A stretch of DNA of 60,499 bases, taken from IMG/VR virus record IMGVR_UViG_3300048833_000767, positions 1 to 60,499 of that record, one strand, 5' to 3'. The first letter of the stretch is position 1. Each line of letters begins with the position of its first letter. Shown here in pieces: positions 50,274 through 60,379 of the stretch. The notes below the pieces were generated by a model. The model saw only the letters and a program-made list of their open reading frames with translations, searched no databases and was not told the DNA's origin. A program made the position numbers and the translations under genes. Source of the stretch: a virus.

Positions 50274-50512
50274 TGGGGTACGGGATATTAGATATTGGTG
50301 CCCAGACTCGGCAGCAAGGCATGGTGGGCTTGCGAGACGCAGCCAATCGAGAGTCAGAACTGGAGGCGGCCAACAAGGGCCTCAAAACTGCACGCAAGGG
50401 GCAGGCCCTGAGCGCCGTCGGGGCTGGAGCAGCCGTCGGCACGATGGTTATGCCTGGCATTGGTACTGCGATTGGTGCAGGCGTAGGTTTTCTGGCGGAC
50501 AGTCTGTTTTAA
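50273..50512 (+). CDS. Small glycine-zipper virion protein
   Basis: 79 residues with a Gly-zipper membrane segment (GAGAAVGTMVMPGIGTAIGA) near the C-terminus. Such segments insert in membranes, which fits a pore or channel part delivered with the DNA. Confidence 0.65.
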   Translation: MGYGILDIGAQTRQQGMVGLRDAANRESELEAANKGLKTARKGQALSAVGAGAAVGTMVMPGIGTAIGAGVGFLADSLF

Positions 50513-50522
50513 GGGGGAGTAG

Positions 50523-51923
50523 ATGGGTGTTTCAGGATTAGCGGAAGGGTTCCTGGCTGGTTTCAATACGATGGACCGGTATCAGCGTGGTCAGAAAGAA
50601 AACGAGCTCATGGACAAGTCAATGAGCCTGCGTGACGCACAATGGCAGAACGAGCAGGACCGCCAGAAGGTTGCGGATCAACGGTATCAAGAGAACGTTG
50701 ATTACGCCAAAGAGCGGGATAGCCTTGGAGATGCCCGCTATGAGAAAGAGTTTACGCTTAATGAGCGGCAAGCAAAGTTTGCTGAAGCTCGGGCAAATGC
50801 GGCTGAACGCCGGGCTTCTGCCAGCGAAGCCCGCCAACAGAAGGAATATCAGTGGCAGACTGAGCAGCGGGAGAAGCAGCTATTCCAACAGGAAAATCTT
50901 CCCATTATCCAATCTGGTTGGCAGTCAGTCGCAGAAGGAAAGGCCCCGGGTCAGCAGTTCTGGGATGTGGTGCGTGATCCACGAGCGGGCTCATTTAATC
51001 CTGAGCGATACCTGCAGCAAGACTATGCAGATGCTGGAGAAGTGGCAGTGAAACACGGAGGCAAGCTTATGCGTTTAGCGCAAGAGGGGAAGCTGGACCC
51101 CAACTCTCCGGAAGGGCATGCGCTCATCAATGATGGCAAGTTCATCAAGTCGCTTGACACTATTTATCAGGATGAGATCCACAGAGGCGTGGGTGACATC
51201 GACCCGGATAGCGGTAAGACCATCACTGGTAAAGAGCTGAGCAACATCATGGTGAGCCCCGATGGGCGCGGTGTTGTACTGGGGGTCACGGTTACTTATG
51301 ACGACGGTAGCACCGATGTTCGCCCCGTTACCAATAACCGCACCTCTGCGCCAGATGATCACCCCAAGGTGATCCCCATCAATGATTTTTTGAAGCCAGC
51401 TTACCAGCGGGCGGCTCTGGCAAAGCACATGATCGGCAATGCAGATCAGTTGCGCATATCACTTGGCCTGACCGCAGGCCCGGATCAGGCTGGCTACAAG
51501 AAGGCGGTGACAGACCTTGAGAAGCAGCATGGCCAGAATCGGGCTCGGATTTCGGCCAGTAATGCGGAAGACAAAGATATCCAGCTGGAGGCATTGGACG
51601 CCCAGCTCGAGTCGAGCAAAGCCGCTGCAGCTGACACGCATGGCATGGCCAGCAAGCGTGAAGCCCCGACAGACAGCGCCCCCATCAAGGAGTGGACTGC
51701 GCGTGATCCTGACCGACTGCAGTTCATTAAAGAGGCAAACCAACATGGCAAGCTCCATGGACTGCTCGAGAACCCCACCAGAATGAACACCGCTTTTGAG
51801 ATGTGGCGCCAGCAGGCGGCCAAGAAAAAGCAAACGGAGCAGGCCACAGTCACGGCCAATCGGCTGCGTGATACTGAAACCAATGCTTATCAGGCAATGA
51901 GCTTGGCGCAGGCCCGCCAGTAG
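50523..51923 (+). CDS. Ejection protein with long coiled coil
   Basis: 466 residues. N-terminal ~110 residues are a Glu/Arg/Gln-rich coiled coil (DAQWQNEQDRQKVADQRYQE); the rest is mixed alpha/beta. It is the last gene before promoter unit D and the giant gene. Confidence 0.62.
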   Translation: MGVSGLAEGFLAGFNTMDRYQRGQKENELMDKSMSLRDAQWQNEQDRQKVADQRYQENVDYAKERDSLGDARYEKEFTLNERQAKFAEARANAAERRASASEARQQKEYQWQTEQREKQLFQQENLPIIQSGWQSVAEGKAPGQQFWDVVRDPRAGSFNPERYLQQDYADAGEVAVKHGGKLMRLAQEGKLDPNSPEGHALINDGKFIKSLDTIYQDEIHRGVGDIDPDSGKTITGKELSNIMVSPDGRGVVLGVTVTYDDGSTDVRPVTNNRTSAPDDHPKVIPINDFLKPAYQRAALAKHMIGNADQLRISLGLTAGPDQAGYKKAVTDLEKQHGQNRARISASNAEDKDIQLEALDAQLESSKAAAADTHGMASKREAPTDSAPIKEWTARDPDRLQFIKEANQHGKLHGLLENPTRMNTAFEMWRQQAAKKKQTEQATVTANRLRDTETNAYQAMSLAQARQ

Positions 51924-51952
51924 TTGCCTTTACCCACTCCCTGCGTTAGCAT
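51924..51952 (+). promoter_or_regulatory. Late promoter unit D
   Basis: TTGCCT, 17 bases, TAGCAT, with CCTGCGT before the -10. It overlaps the stop codon of the upstream gene and serves the giant gene. Confidence 0.75.
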
Positions 51953-51999
51953 CTCCCCATAGTCGGCCAGTCTGTTTATCGGCCTGCCCCCACCATTTC

Positions 52000-52036
52000 A
52001 AGCCCTGAACGGTTCGCCGTTCGGGGCTTTTCTTTT
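52000..52036 (+). terminator. Terminator of unit D
   Basis: AAGCCCTGAACGG pairs with CCGTTCGGGGCTT around TTCG, then TTCTTTT. It lies between promoter D and the giant gene, whose start follows 20 bases later. Confidence 0.9.
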
Positions 52037-52056
52037 GCCCGAAAGCCGAGGACACC

Positions 52057-55000
52057 ATGGATAAGCCTGGACTGCGTGACGCCCTGCCACAGCCGCAACA
52101 ATCCGACACCCGTAACGACCAATTTTGGGGCGACCTTGATAGCAACCTATCTGCCGTCTCTTCCACCTCGCCCCTATCCAAAGCCGCCCCGGCTCGCAAT
52201 CTTGATGTGGGGCTTGGCGATCTTGCTCGCGGCGTCGGTGCTGGCGCACTGGATCTGGTAGGCGGGATCGGTGAGCTGGCGGGTCAAGCCAGCGAATTCG
52301 GCAGAGAGAATGCTGGCAAGCAGGGAGGGGACTACCTGGAGCAGGCGCGCGCCAACCTGGCCAGCAAGCTCAGCCCAGTGCTGGACTTCGTTGCCGGGGC
52401 CGGTGATCTGGCCAAGTCTGGCGCCGAGTCCCTGACCGAAGGGATGAGCTCCGATGCGAAAGAGGCCATGAACCGCCGGCTTGTTGATGAAACGCCGGAG
52501 GGCCGTCTGATCATGGGGGACGGTGCGGGTGATATCGATGTCTGGGCCATGAAGATGGCACAAGGTGTCGGTTCTTTGGTGCCAACCCTGCTTGCCGGCG
52601 GCGTGACTGGGGTCGCAGCCAAGGCAACCTTGGGCCGCGCCGTGACAGCATCCATGATCAAGCGTGGTGCAACACAAGAAGTGGCAGAGGCCGTGGCCGC
52701 CAAGGCCGTCTCCAAGCTTGCCACCGGAGCTGCCGTCACAACCGGTGCGACCGGTTCTGTAGGCAGTGCCGGGGTGAATGCCAAAGAGTCAGTGCTTGGC
52801 ATGAGCTATGACGAGCTGGCAGCGAGTGACACGTTCCGCCAGGCATTCTCCCGTATCGACCAAGATCAGCAAACTCTTCACCTCACAGACGATGAGAAAT
52901 TGGCACTGGCCAGGGAAGAAACCGCCAATGTGGCCAGTCGCGCGACCATGAGCGATGCCAAGACCTGGGGGGCGGCAGCCATGGGATCCATGATGGGTGA
53001 TGCCATGTTGTTCAAGATGTTGGCAGGTAAGGTGGCGACTGGCGGCGTGCTCAAGGGGGCGGCCAAGGGGGCAGTAGGTGAGGGGATCGGCGAAACCCTC
53101 GAGGAGGGGGTGCAGCAATACACCATCAACGAGTCCCTCAACGAGGTGGCCGCTGCCGATATCGACCCGATGAAAGGAGTGGTGTCCAGTGCGCTGGAAG
53201 GCGGCCTGATTGGCATGGGTACCGGTGGCGCCCTGGGTGGCGTTGGCGGGATGCGCGGCAGCAAGTCGCAGGCCGAAAGCGAAAGGGGCGCACAGGTAGA
53301 CCCCGCCACCGTGGAGGATGTCGTACCTGTTGAGCAGGGTGACCCAGTGCAGGCTAACCCAGCTACCGCACCGGCAGAGCCAGACTTGGCACCTGCCGCT
53401 GACGCCATGGCCGAACCGGTGGTTGCACCCTCTGGCGAGCAATCCCCGCTTGGCCCCAGCGCCAGCCAGTTTGACGAGCTGCGTGATGTGCCGGCCTACC
53501 TGCGCCGCGACGATACCGCCGAACGGTACAAGGGCATGGCTGCCGATAGCGAGGTGCAGCGCGCCTTGGCTGGTGAGTTTGGCCAGTCAGTGCAGGAGTT
53601 GGTTGCTTCCCAGATGCAGGCTGGCGATCAGGGCAAGAGCCTTTATGAGCGGGCTCAGGCTGGCGAGCTCGGGGTTGACCCTTTCGCAGGCAACAAGAGC
53701 GCCCAGCAGGTGGCCATGGAGAACCACCGCCCAGCCCTGCCGCTCAAGGATGTGATCTTTGCCGGTGATGCCAATGCTAGCAGGGAGGTGAGTCAAGAAG
53801 GCCACTTTGACGACAAGCAGGCCGGCACCGGCCCCCAGTACCGCGGCGCAGAGCGTACTCGCTGGCAGAGTGGGCAGGAGGGGGATGTGTTGCCGCCGGA
53901 GACCTCTGCCACCAAGCCAGCCGGCGAGTTGCAGGGCGCGGTGATTGAGGGTGAGGCTCGCGAGGTCGGTACCGAGTTGCCACACCGTGATGTGGTCTAT
54001 GGAGCAGATCAGCGACAGCCTGACGCCAAACCGATGCGCGGCAGTGCCACAGAATCGTCAGTTGGCTCGCTCCAGACACTCCGCATCACCCGCAAAGGCA
54101 AGCCGTTCGCAACCGAGAAAGAAGCGGCCATGGCCAGCCGCAATGGCAAGGAGATGCCGGTGCCGCTCAATGGTGGCGGCTTTGGTGTGGCAGAGGTCGC
54201 CGAAGTGGAGCAGGTGCAGGCTGCCAGCAATCCCAATGCAATCAATGGCCCACAGGCCACTAACAAAATCCAGGCAGAGGTGAGCAATGAGCCAGTTACC
54301 CCAGTACCTGCAATCGGCAGTGAACGACAAGGCGATCAGCCTGGTGCAGGCGAACCAGTTGCAGCAGGCAATGGACCAGCCATTGCCGAACTCGCCGACC
54401 GAACTGGACCCGGAGATCTGGCAGATAACACTCCTGCTCCACCTGTACCTGATGGACAGCAGCAAGATGACCAAACACTGACAGCCCCGGCCACTGATGC
54501 CGGGGCTGCTGTTTCTGAGGTGGCACAACCCGAGCCAGTGCGGCAGATCGAGGTAGCCCGCGCCGAGGTGGCGCCTGAGCCAACCGACGCACAGAAGGAG
54601 GCTGGAAATTACAAGAAGGGTCACCTCAAGCTGCTGGGGCTGGATATCGCGCTAGAGAACCCCAAGGGCTCTACCCGTTCCGGCAAAGACAAGGATGGCA
54701 AGGCGTGGCAATCCACCATGGCCCACGACTACGGCTATATCAAGCGTACTCTGGGGGCGGACGGGGATCATGTCGATGTGTTCATCGGTGACCAGCCAGA
54801 TAGCGAAACGGTCTATGTGGTGGATCAGGTAGACCCCAAGACCGGCAAGTTTGACGAGCACAAGGTGATGATGGGCTTTGCCGACGAGCAGGCCGCCCTG
54901 GATGGCTACCTTGCCAACTATGAGAAGGGATGGAAGGGGCTTGGCTCCATCAAGGCAATGCCGGTGGAGGAGTTCAAGGGCTGGGTGAAGGAGGGAAATA

Positions 55001-58000
55001 CAACCAAGCCTATTGCTGCTGGTAACACCGCACTATCGAGTAAGATCGCAGATTTTGGAGAGAAGATTGGAGGAGCGCGCAAGGATACCTGGACGGCGTA
55101 CCGCAATACTGTTGAAGGAGAGACAACTGAGCAGATCAGGGCATTGCCTTTATCTAAGGCTTGGCCAGCGCCAGCTTACGATAGGTTGATTGAATCAGGA
55201 GTGGATCGCCATGCCGTTGCTATTGCTAGGGCTGCTCGCGATGCCATACCAGCAAAGCCTCGCGCCAGCTATAAGGTGGGAAACTGGGCGCAGGCTGTGA
55301 AGTCGTTGCGCGACCTATCTCTAGGCCTAATGGATGGCACAATTGATACCGACACGGCGAAACGAGAGCTGTCGAGCGCCAGCCTGCGCAGTGCCCATGC
55401 AATTCATAGCAGAGCAGAGCTTTATCTGGCTGTCGGTCACCAACGAAGCCTCGCCGATCTTGAGCTCAACCTGGGCAGTTACAGCCTCTATGAGGGGGTG
55501 AAATACGATCCCCCCAGGGGAATCTGGACAATTAGCAGAGAGAGTAAGTCGGGCGCCTTCGGCGGTTGGCCACGTGTTATCGCATCCGGGTCTAGCAAGG
55601 CAGAGGTGATTGCTGAATTCAAGCGTCGTTATGACCAGTTGACGCAAGAGGGGAGTAAACCAAAAGCAATCTCGTTCGCTATCTACAGTCGCCGTCATGG
55701 CCAAGGCTGGCTCGTCGGTAAAAAAGTCGGCCGTAACCACCTGGACCTGACAGAGGCATTTGAGAGTGCCAGCGATGCCAGAAAGTACCGGGATGAGCAC
55801 TATGACGAGCTGGTCAGCAAGCTGGAAAAGGCCAAAGAGATCCCGCATGAACGCCGTGATATCAACCAGCCTCGAGTGGGTGAGGACATGCGCGGTGGGG
55901 CTGATGTCACGCCTGAGCTGTTTGGGCAGGCCTTCGGTTTTCGAGGTGTGGAATTTGGTAACTGGGTGGAGCAAGGCCGTCGTCAACGAGATCTGAACCA
56001 TGCCTATGATGCGCTGATGGATATGGCGGCGGTACTGGGGATCTCGCCCAAGGCTTTGTCGCTCAATGGCGAGCTGGGTCTGGCGTTCGGCGCCAGGGGC
56101 TCTGGTGGGGTTAATCCTGCTGCTGCACATTACGAGCATGGCAAGGTGGTGATTAACCTCACCAAGATGAATGGGGCTGGTTCGTTAGGACATGAGTGGT
56201 GGCATGCGCTTGATGCCTACTTTGCCAGAACCCGGGGCCAGGCAGGTGACATGATGACTGAGGCACTGGACGTGTCTTTGGCTGCTCGGGATAGCCGATT
56301 CTCCCATCGTGGCGCTGTTCGCAAAGAGATGATCGAGGCTTTTGGTGCCGTCAACCGGGCAATCAAGCAGACCGCCCTAAAGGAGCGGTCGCGCAAGCTG
56401 GATGAAAAGCGCAGTAAGGCGTACTGGACCACCGCCCGTGAGCTGAGCGCCCGGGCGTTCGAGTCGTATCTGATTGCCAAGTTGCAAGACCAGAATGCCA
56501 GTAACGATTACCTGGCAAATATCGTCAGCGAAGCGTCCTGGGATGCAGAAGCTGCGTTGGGTATGCAGCTTGATGGGAGTTATCCCTACCCGACAGCCGG
56601 GGAGATTCCGGCCATCCGGACTGGCTTTGATCAGTTCTTTGACACCATTGAAGAACGTGAGGAGGGGGAGCGCCAGATCCTGTTCTCCAAGCAGGCAATG
56701 GCGCAGGGCGAGAAGCCAGTCAAGCACCTGACCCGCAAAGAGGCGGAGCTGGTAACCAAGGAGTGGTTCAAGCAGTACCGCGGCGCAGCCGGCATTGATG
56801 TGCAGATCCACGCCACACAGGCAGAACTTGAGGGGGCCCTGGGGCTCAATGCCAAAGAAGGGCTGATTCGGCGCGCGGCGTTCGATGATGACACGGGCTC
56901 ACTGCATGTGGCCGCCGATACGATTTCTGACCCCAAGCGGATGCGCGAGATCCTGCGCCATGAAGTGCTGGCCCACTATGGCTTGGCCAACGTACTGGGC
57001 GATGGTGAATACACCAAGCTGATGAGCCGCCTGATCCAGTCCAAGAAAGATCCAAGCATGAAGGAGGTATGGGACTGGGTGGACACTCACTATGCCGACG
57101 AGGACATTGGTACCAAGGCGGAGGAAGTTGTTGCCCATCTTGCTGAGCTGGAACAGAGCGCCTGGCGTTGTGGTTGGGATAGTGTGGTTGCGTGGGTAAC
57201 TCGGGCACTGCGTGCAGTTGGTTTTGTTCCGGAGGGGATTACTGCTGCTGAGACGAGAACCCTGGTCGAGGTGCTGGGCAAGAAGATGAAGCGCAGGGGC
57301 CCTGATGATAGTGGCCCTGATGGCGGCAAGAAGTTCAGCCAGGAGGAGCAGTCAGCCAATAAGGGTGGCGTCAAGATGAGTCAGACCAGCACGGCCGCTG
57401 ACAAAGCCATGGAAAAGCTCAACCTGGGGCCAAAGCCTGACATCATCGACAAAACCAAGGCCAATCTGGACAAGCTGCGCGAAGTGGATCGCGGCGTGGT
57501 CAAGTCCTGGGTGGACCGTTTGATCAAGAAGGCTAACACAGAGGTACTCGATGCGTTGGCTCCCATCAAGTATGCCGAGGAGGCTGCAGGCATAACTGAT
57601 GCGGCAGATTCCGGCTATGTGGCTGCCCGCATGGCAACCGGGGCGGCTTCCACTATGCAGGCAACCATGCTCTATGGTCTGCCTGAGTGGAAGGATGGCG
57701 TGATCCAGCGCAAGGCTGGAACTGGCGAGAAAGATGCATTGCTCGGCATCTTCTCTGATCTGGGAAGCGACCTCCACAACTGGCTTGGCTGGATGGCTGG
57801 CCACCGGGCAGAGATCCTGCTGGCGCAGGGACGTGAGAACCTGCTCGATGCCAATGACATTGCAGCGCTCAAGGCCCAGGGTAAGGGCAAAGAAGCCAAG
57901 TTCATGGAGGCAAAAGCCCGCTGGAATCGCCTCAACGCCGCCACCTTGGATCTGGCGCAGGAGGCTGGCCTGTTTACCCTGGAGGCCCGGGCCGAGTTCG

Positions 58001-59955
58001 AAAGTGAGTGGTATATCCCTTTCTTCCGTGAATCTGATGACGGTGATGTGATCGCCCCCTTCAAGCCGAGGGGCGTTGCCAACCAGAACGCCGGCATTAA
58101 GAAGCTCAAAGGGGGAGAGGCCAACACCAACGACCTGCTCGAGAACATCTTTACCAGCACCAGCAAGCTGATCGACGCCTCCATGAAGAACATGGCGGCC
58201 CAAAAGACGGTCTGGAATTTGGCAGAAACCGGCATCATCGAGGTAGTCGCCAAGCCCAACATGATGGACTGGCGTGCCCTCAAGAACGGGAAGGACCTGA
58301 TCACCGTGAAGATGGAGGGGGAGGACTACATGATCCGGGTTGAGGATCCCGACCTTTATCGTGCCATGACCTTCTTTGATCGCAAGCCTTTCGGCGCCAT
58401 GGTCAACGTGGCTGCCAAGGGGAAGCGCCTGCTGACGGCCGGGGTCACAGCATCACCCGAGTTCATGCTCCGCAACTTCTTGCGCGACTCCCTCTCCAGT
58501 TGGGCAATCAGCAAGGATGGTTTCAAGCCGGTCATCGGCTCGATCCGTGGGGTTAAGAAGACCTTGACGATGGATGGCAGCACCATTGATGTGATGTTCA
58601 GTGGAGCCAGCTTCCTGGGTGGCTACGTCAATGGCAATGACCCGGGGGCTATGGCTGATACCGTGCGCAAGTCGCTGCGCCGCAAGGGGATGACACCGGA
58701 GCAGATTGCTCGTTATGAGAAGTCCATCATCCGCAATGCGGCACATGCCAAGGGCGTTGTGGCTGACGTGTGGGAGAAGTACAGCAGGCTTGGAGAGACG
58801 GTGGAGAATGGCAACCGTGAGGCGGTGTATGATGCAGCCATCAAGGCAGGCAAGAGCCACGCTCAGGCAGCCTTTGAGTCGAAGGACCTGATGGACTTCT
58901 CCATGTTGGGGGCGGCTCGCACCATCCAAGGGGCAGCTATGGTGCTGCCGTTCTTCAATGCCCGTATTCAGGGCTTGGGCAAGCTTACGCGCGAGCTACG
59001 CGACAACCCGCGGGAAATAGCGAAGCGCGCTGGCATGATCACCGCAATGTCGCTCGGGTTGCTGGCGGCCAACTGGGATGATGAGCGCTATGAGGAGCTG
59101 CCAGATTGGGACAAAGATGCCAACTGGCATTTCTTTGTCGGCGAGCAGCACTGGCGGATCCCCAAGCCGTTCGAGATCGGGGTGATGTTCGGCACCATTC
59201 CTGAGCGCATGGTGCGCGCCTTGGGCGACAAGGATACTGGAGCCCAGTTCGGTAAGGCTGTGGCGCGCGCGATTGGCGATACCTTCGCCCTTAACCCGAC
59301 CCCTCAGATCGTCAAGCCGATGGTGGAGGCTGCTTTCAACTACGACAGTTTCCGAGGTGGTCCTATCGACAGCCCACAGGATCTGGCCGTGCGTGCCGAG
59401 GCGCGTTACAACGAACAGACCAGCCTGCTGATGCGGGAGCTAGGCGAGATGTCTGGCTTATCACCAAAGCAATTGGAACACCTGGTGATCGGCTATACCG
59501 GCACCATGGGCAGCTATGTAATGGCGGCGGCCGATGGCCTGATACGAGCCAGCACCCCAGGGGAGTCAGCCAGCTGGCGCGCCGATGAGATCCCTCTGGT
59601 TAAAGCCGTGTATCGTGGCACCGGGCCGGCCAAGTCCACCCAGCATATGGAAGAGTTTTACCGGATGCTGAACGAGGTGAACCAGCTCAAGCGTACTGTT
59701 GACCAGTACCGTAGCGAGGGACTGACCGACAGGGCGAACGAGCTGTTGGAGGAGCAGGGCGGGATCTTGAAGTCACGGCGCAGCCTGAGCCGCACTCAGC
59801 AGCAGGTCAGGGTGGTGCGTAACAAGATTGAGCTGATCCAGCGCGACAAGACCATGGCAGCGGAAGAGAAGCGCCGCCGTATCGATGAGCTGTTGGCTCG
59901 TCGCAACGATCTGGTATATCAGGCGGTCAACAGCAACATGTCAAACTGGGAATAG
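52057..59955 (+). CDS. Giant polyvalent protein (InPase-like, zincin-like, LPD modules)
   Basis: 2632 residues. About 1-420: helices and Gly/Ala hydrophobic runs (GVGSLVPTLLAGGVTGVAAK). About 420-840: linker. About 849-965: pyrophosphatase-like polyvalent module (GNYKKGHLKLLGLDIALENP, MAHDYGYIKRTLGADGDHVD). About 1275-1410: LPD1-like module with zincin motif HEWWH at 1379-1383 (GAGSLGHEWWHALDAYF). About 1590-1700: second metalloprotease-like segment with HEVLAH at 1635-1640. C-terminal third includes an LPD38-like region (FFNARIQGLGKLTRELRDNP). Such phage proteins travel in the virion and act on host targets. 933W-like phages have a gene of this size here. Confidence 0.85.
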   Translation: MDKPGLRDALPQPQQSDTRNDQFWGDLDSNLSAVSSTSPLSKAAPARNLDVGLGDLARGVGAGALDLVGGIGELAGQASEFGRENAGKQGGDYLEQARANLASKLSPVLDFVAGAGDLAKSGAESLTEGMSSDAKEAMNRRLVDETPEGRLIMGDGAGDIDVWAMKMAQGVGSLVPTLLAGGVTGVAAKATLGRAVTASMIKRGATQEVAEAVAAKAVSKLATGAAVTTGATGSVGSAGVNAKESVLGMSYDELAASDTFRQAFSRIDQDQQTLHLTDDEKLALAREETANVASRATMSDAKTWGAAAMGSMMGDAMLFKMLAGKVATGGVLKGAAKGAVGEGIGETLEEGVQQYTINESLNEVAAADIDPMKGVVSSALEGGLIGMGTGGALGGVGGMRGSKSQAESERGAQVDPATVEDVVPVEQGDPVQANPATAPAEPDLAPAADAMAEPVVAPSGEQSPLGPSASQFDELRDVPAYLRRDDTAERYKGMAADSEVQRALAGEFGQSVQELVASQMQAGDQGKSLYERAQAGELGVDPFAGNKSAQQVAMENHRPALPLKDVIFAGDANASREVSQEGHFDDKQAGTGPQYRGAERTRWQSGQEGDVLPPETSATKPAGELQGAVIEGEAREVGTELPHRDVVYGADQRQPDAKPMRGSATESSVGSLQTLRITRKGKPFATEKEAAMASRNGKEMPVPLNGGGFGVAEVAEVEQVQAASNPNAINGPQATNKIQAEVSNEPVTPVPAIGSERQGDQPGAGEPVAAGNGPAIAELADRTGPGDLADNTPAPPVPDGQQQDDQTLTAPATDAGAAVSEVAQPEPVRQIEVARAEVAPEPTDAQKEAGNYKKGHLKLLGLDIALENPKGSTRSGKDKDGKAWQSTMAHDYGYIKRTLGADGDHVDVFIGDQPDSETVYVVDQVDPKTGKFDEHKVMMGFADEQAALDGYLANYEKGWKGLGSIKAMPVEEFKGWVKEGNTTKPIAAGNTALSSKIADFGEKIGGARKDTWTAYRNTVEGETTEQIRALPLSKAWPAPAYDRLIESGVDRHAVAIARAARDAIPAKPRASYKVGNWAQAVKSLRDLSLGLMDGTIDTDTAKRELSSASLRSAHAIHSRAELYLAVGHQRSLADLELNLGSYSLYEGVKYDPPRGIWTISRESKSGAFGGWPRVIASGSSKAEVIAEFKRRYDQLTQEGSKPKAISFAIYSRRHGQGWLVGKKVGRNHLDLTEAFESASDARKYRDEHYDELVSKLEKAKEIPHERRDINQPRVGEDMRGGADVTPELFGQAFGFRGVEFGNWVEQGRRQRDLNHAYDALMDMAAVLGISPKALSLNGELGLAFGARGSGGVNPAAAHYEHGKVVINLTKMNGAGSLGHEWWHALDAYFARTRGQAGDMMTEALDVSLAARDSRFSHRGAVRKEMIEAFGAVNRAIKQTALKERSRKLDEKRSKAYWTTARELSARAFESYLIAKLQDQNASNDYLANIVSEASWDAEAALGMQLDGSYPYPTAGEIPAIRTGFDQFFDTIEEREEGERQILFSKQAMAQGEKPVKHLTRKEAELVTKEWFKQYRGAAGIDVQIHATQAELEGALGLNAKEGLIRRAAFDDDTGSLHVAADTISDPKRMREILRHEVLAHYGLANVLGDGEYTKLMSRLIQSKKDPSMKEVWDWVDTHYADEDIGTKAEEVVAHLAELEQSAWRCGWDSVVAWVTRALRAVGFVPEGITAAETRTLVEVLGKKMKRRGPDDSGPDGGKKFSQEEQSANKGGVKMSQTSTAADKAMEKLNLGPKPDIIDKTKANLDKLREVDRGVVKSWVDRLIKKANTEVLDALAPIKYAEEAAGITDAADSGYVAARMATGAASTMQATMLYGLPEWKDGVIQRKAGTGEKDALLGIFSDLGSDLHNWLGWMAGHRAEILLAQGRENLLDANDIAALKAQGKGKEAKFMEAKARWNRLNAATLDLAQEAGLFTLEARAEFESEWYIPFFRESDDGDVIAPFKPRGVANQNAGIKKLKGGEANTNDLLENIFTSTSKLIDASMKNMAAQKTVWNLAETGIIEVVAKPNMMDWRALKNGKDLITVKMEGEDYMIRVEDPDLYRAMTFFDRKPFGAMVNVAAKGKRLLTAGVTASPEFMLRNFLRDSLSSWAISKDGFKPVIGSIRGVKKTLTMDGSTIDVMFSGASFLGGYVNGNDPGAMADTVRKSLRRKGMTPEQIARYEKSIIRNAAHAKGVVADVWEKYSRLGETVENGNREAVYDAAIKAGKSHAQAAFESKDLMDFSMLGAARTIQGAAMVLPFFNARIQGLGKLTRELRDNPREIAKRAGMITAMSLGLLAANWDDERYEELPDWDKDANWHFFVGEQHWRIPKPFEIGVMFGTIPERMVRALGDKDTGAQFGKAVARAIGDTFALNPTPQIVKPMVEAAFNYDSFRGGPIDSPQDLAVRAEARYNEQTSLLMRELGEMSGLSPKQLEHLVIGYTGTMGSYVMAAADGLIRASTPGESASWRADEIPLVKAVYRGTGPAKSTQHMEEFYRMLNEVNQLKRTVDQYRSEGLTDRANELLEEQGGILKSRRSLSRTQQQVRVVRNKIELIQRDKTMAAEEKRRRIDELLARRNDLVYQAVNSNMSNWE

Positions 59956-59966
59956 CGGCCCTGGCG

Positions 59967-60001
59967 AGGCCTCATCGACGGGGGTAGAATGAGGCCTTTT
60001 T
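59967..60001 (+). terminator. Terminator of the late operon
   Basis: AGGCCTCAT...ATGAGGCCT stem followed by TTTTT-A, starting 12 bases past the giant gene stop. Confidence 0.85.
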
Positions 60002-60016
60002 AGGGAGGTTTTGACC

Positions 60017-60220
60017 ATGTGGCTGTTACTTGCAATAGGGTGCATGGTGCTGGCACTGAAGGCGTTCAGTTTCAGCTTCACACTGGCATTGCTCCCCGCG
60101 GCGATCGGGTGTTGGTGTTTCAGCAAATCTGACAGAGATAGTCTGGAGAACTTCATGGCTTTCGCATTCATCATCGGTCTGATTGGCTTTGCCCTGAATA
60201 TCCTCGTTAGCATCTGGTGA
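60017..60220 (+). CDS. Small membrane protein
   Basis: 67 residues from the ATG at 60017 (AGGGAGG upstream). Two hydrophobic hairpins: WLLLAIGCMVLALKAFSFSF, LALLPAAIGCWCF and, after a charged turn, FAFIIGLIGFALNILVSIW. No family recognised. It lies beyond the late terminator, so it probably has its own promoter or is read at low level. Confidence 0.65.
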   Translation: MWLLLAIGCMVLALKAFSFSFTLALLPAAIGCWCFSKSDRDSLENFMAFAFIIGLIGFALNILVSIW

Positions 60221-60259
60221 TCCTGGGTTCGGCGTCATGACATGTCATTTTGATTAGAA

Positions 60260-60279
60260 GGGGCTTCGGCCCCATTTTT
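60260..60279 (+). terminator. Terminator ahead of the SOS gene
   Basis: GGGGC-TTCG-GCCCC followed by ATTTTT. It insulates the SOS gene from late transcription. Confidence 0.92.
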
Positions 60280-60321
60280 AATATCCAAATCAGTCCGAAA
60301 ATGTTAGATTCATGCGATGCA

Positions 60322-60337
60322 CTGTATGTGCATACAG
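60322..60337 (+). promoter_or_regulatory. LexA (SOS) box at the right end
   Basis: CTGTATGTGCATACAG: both CTGT and ACAG arms are perfect and the site is a full palindrome (CTGTATG/CATACAG). It is 42 bases upstream of the 39-codon gene. Confidence 0.9.
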
Positions 60338-60379
60338 TATTTCACAGTCGAGAGACTGGGAGAGCAAGAGGGAAACCGG

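Noticed and set aside
55327-56139. Long minus-strand frames inside the giant gene
   Set aside because: They mirror recognisable polyvalent-protein modules and have no ribosome sites of their own.
60183-60213. A fifth match to the late promoter (CGTTAGCAT at 60206-60213, with a terminator at 60260)
   Set aside because: The -35 at the right distance is GGCTTT, the match lies in the coding end of the membrane-protein gene, and the spacing to a TTGGCT is 19; too weak to list with the other four.
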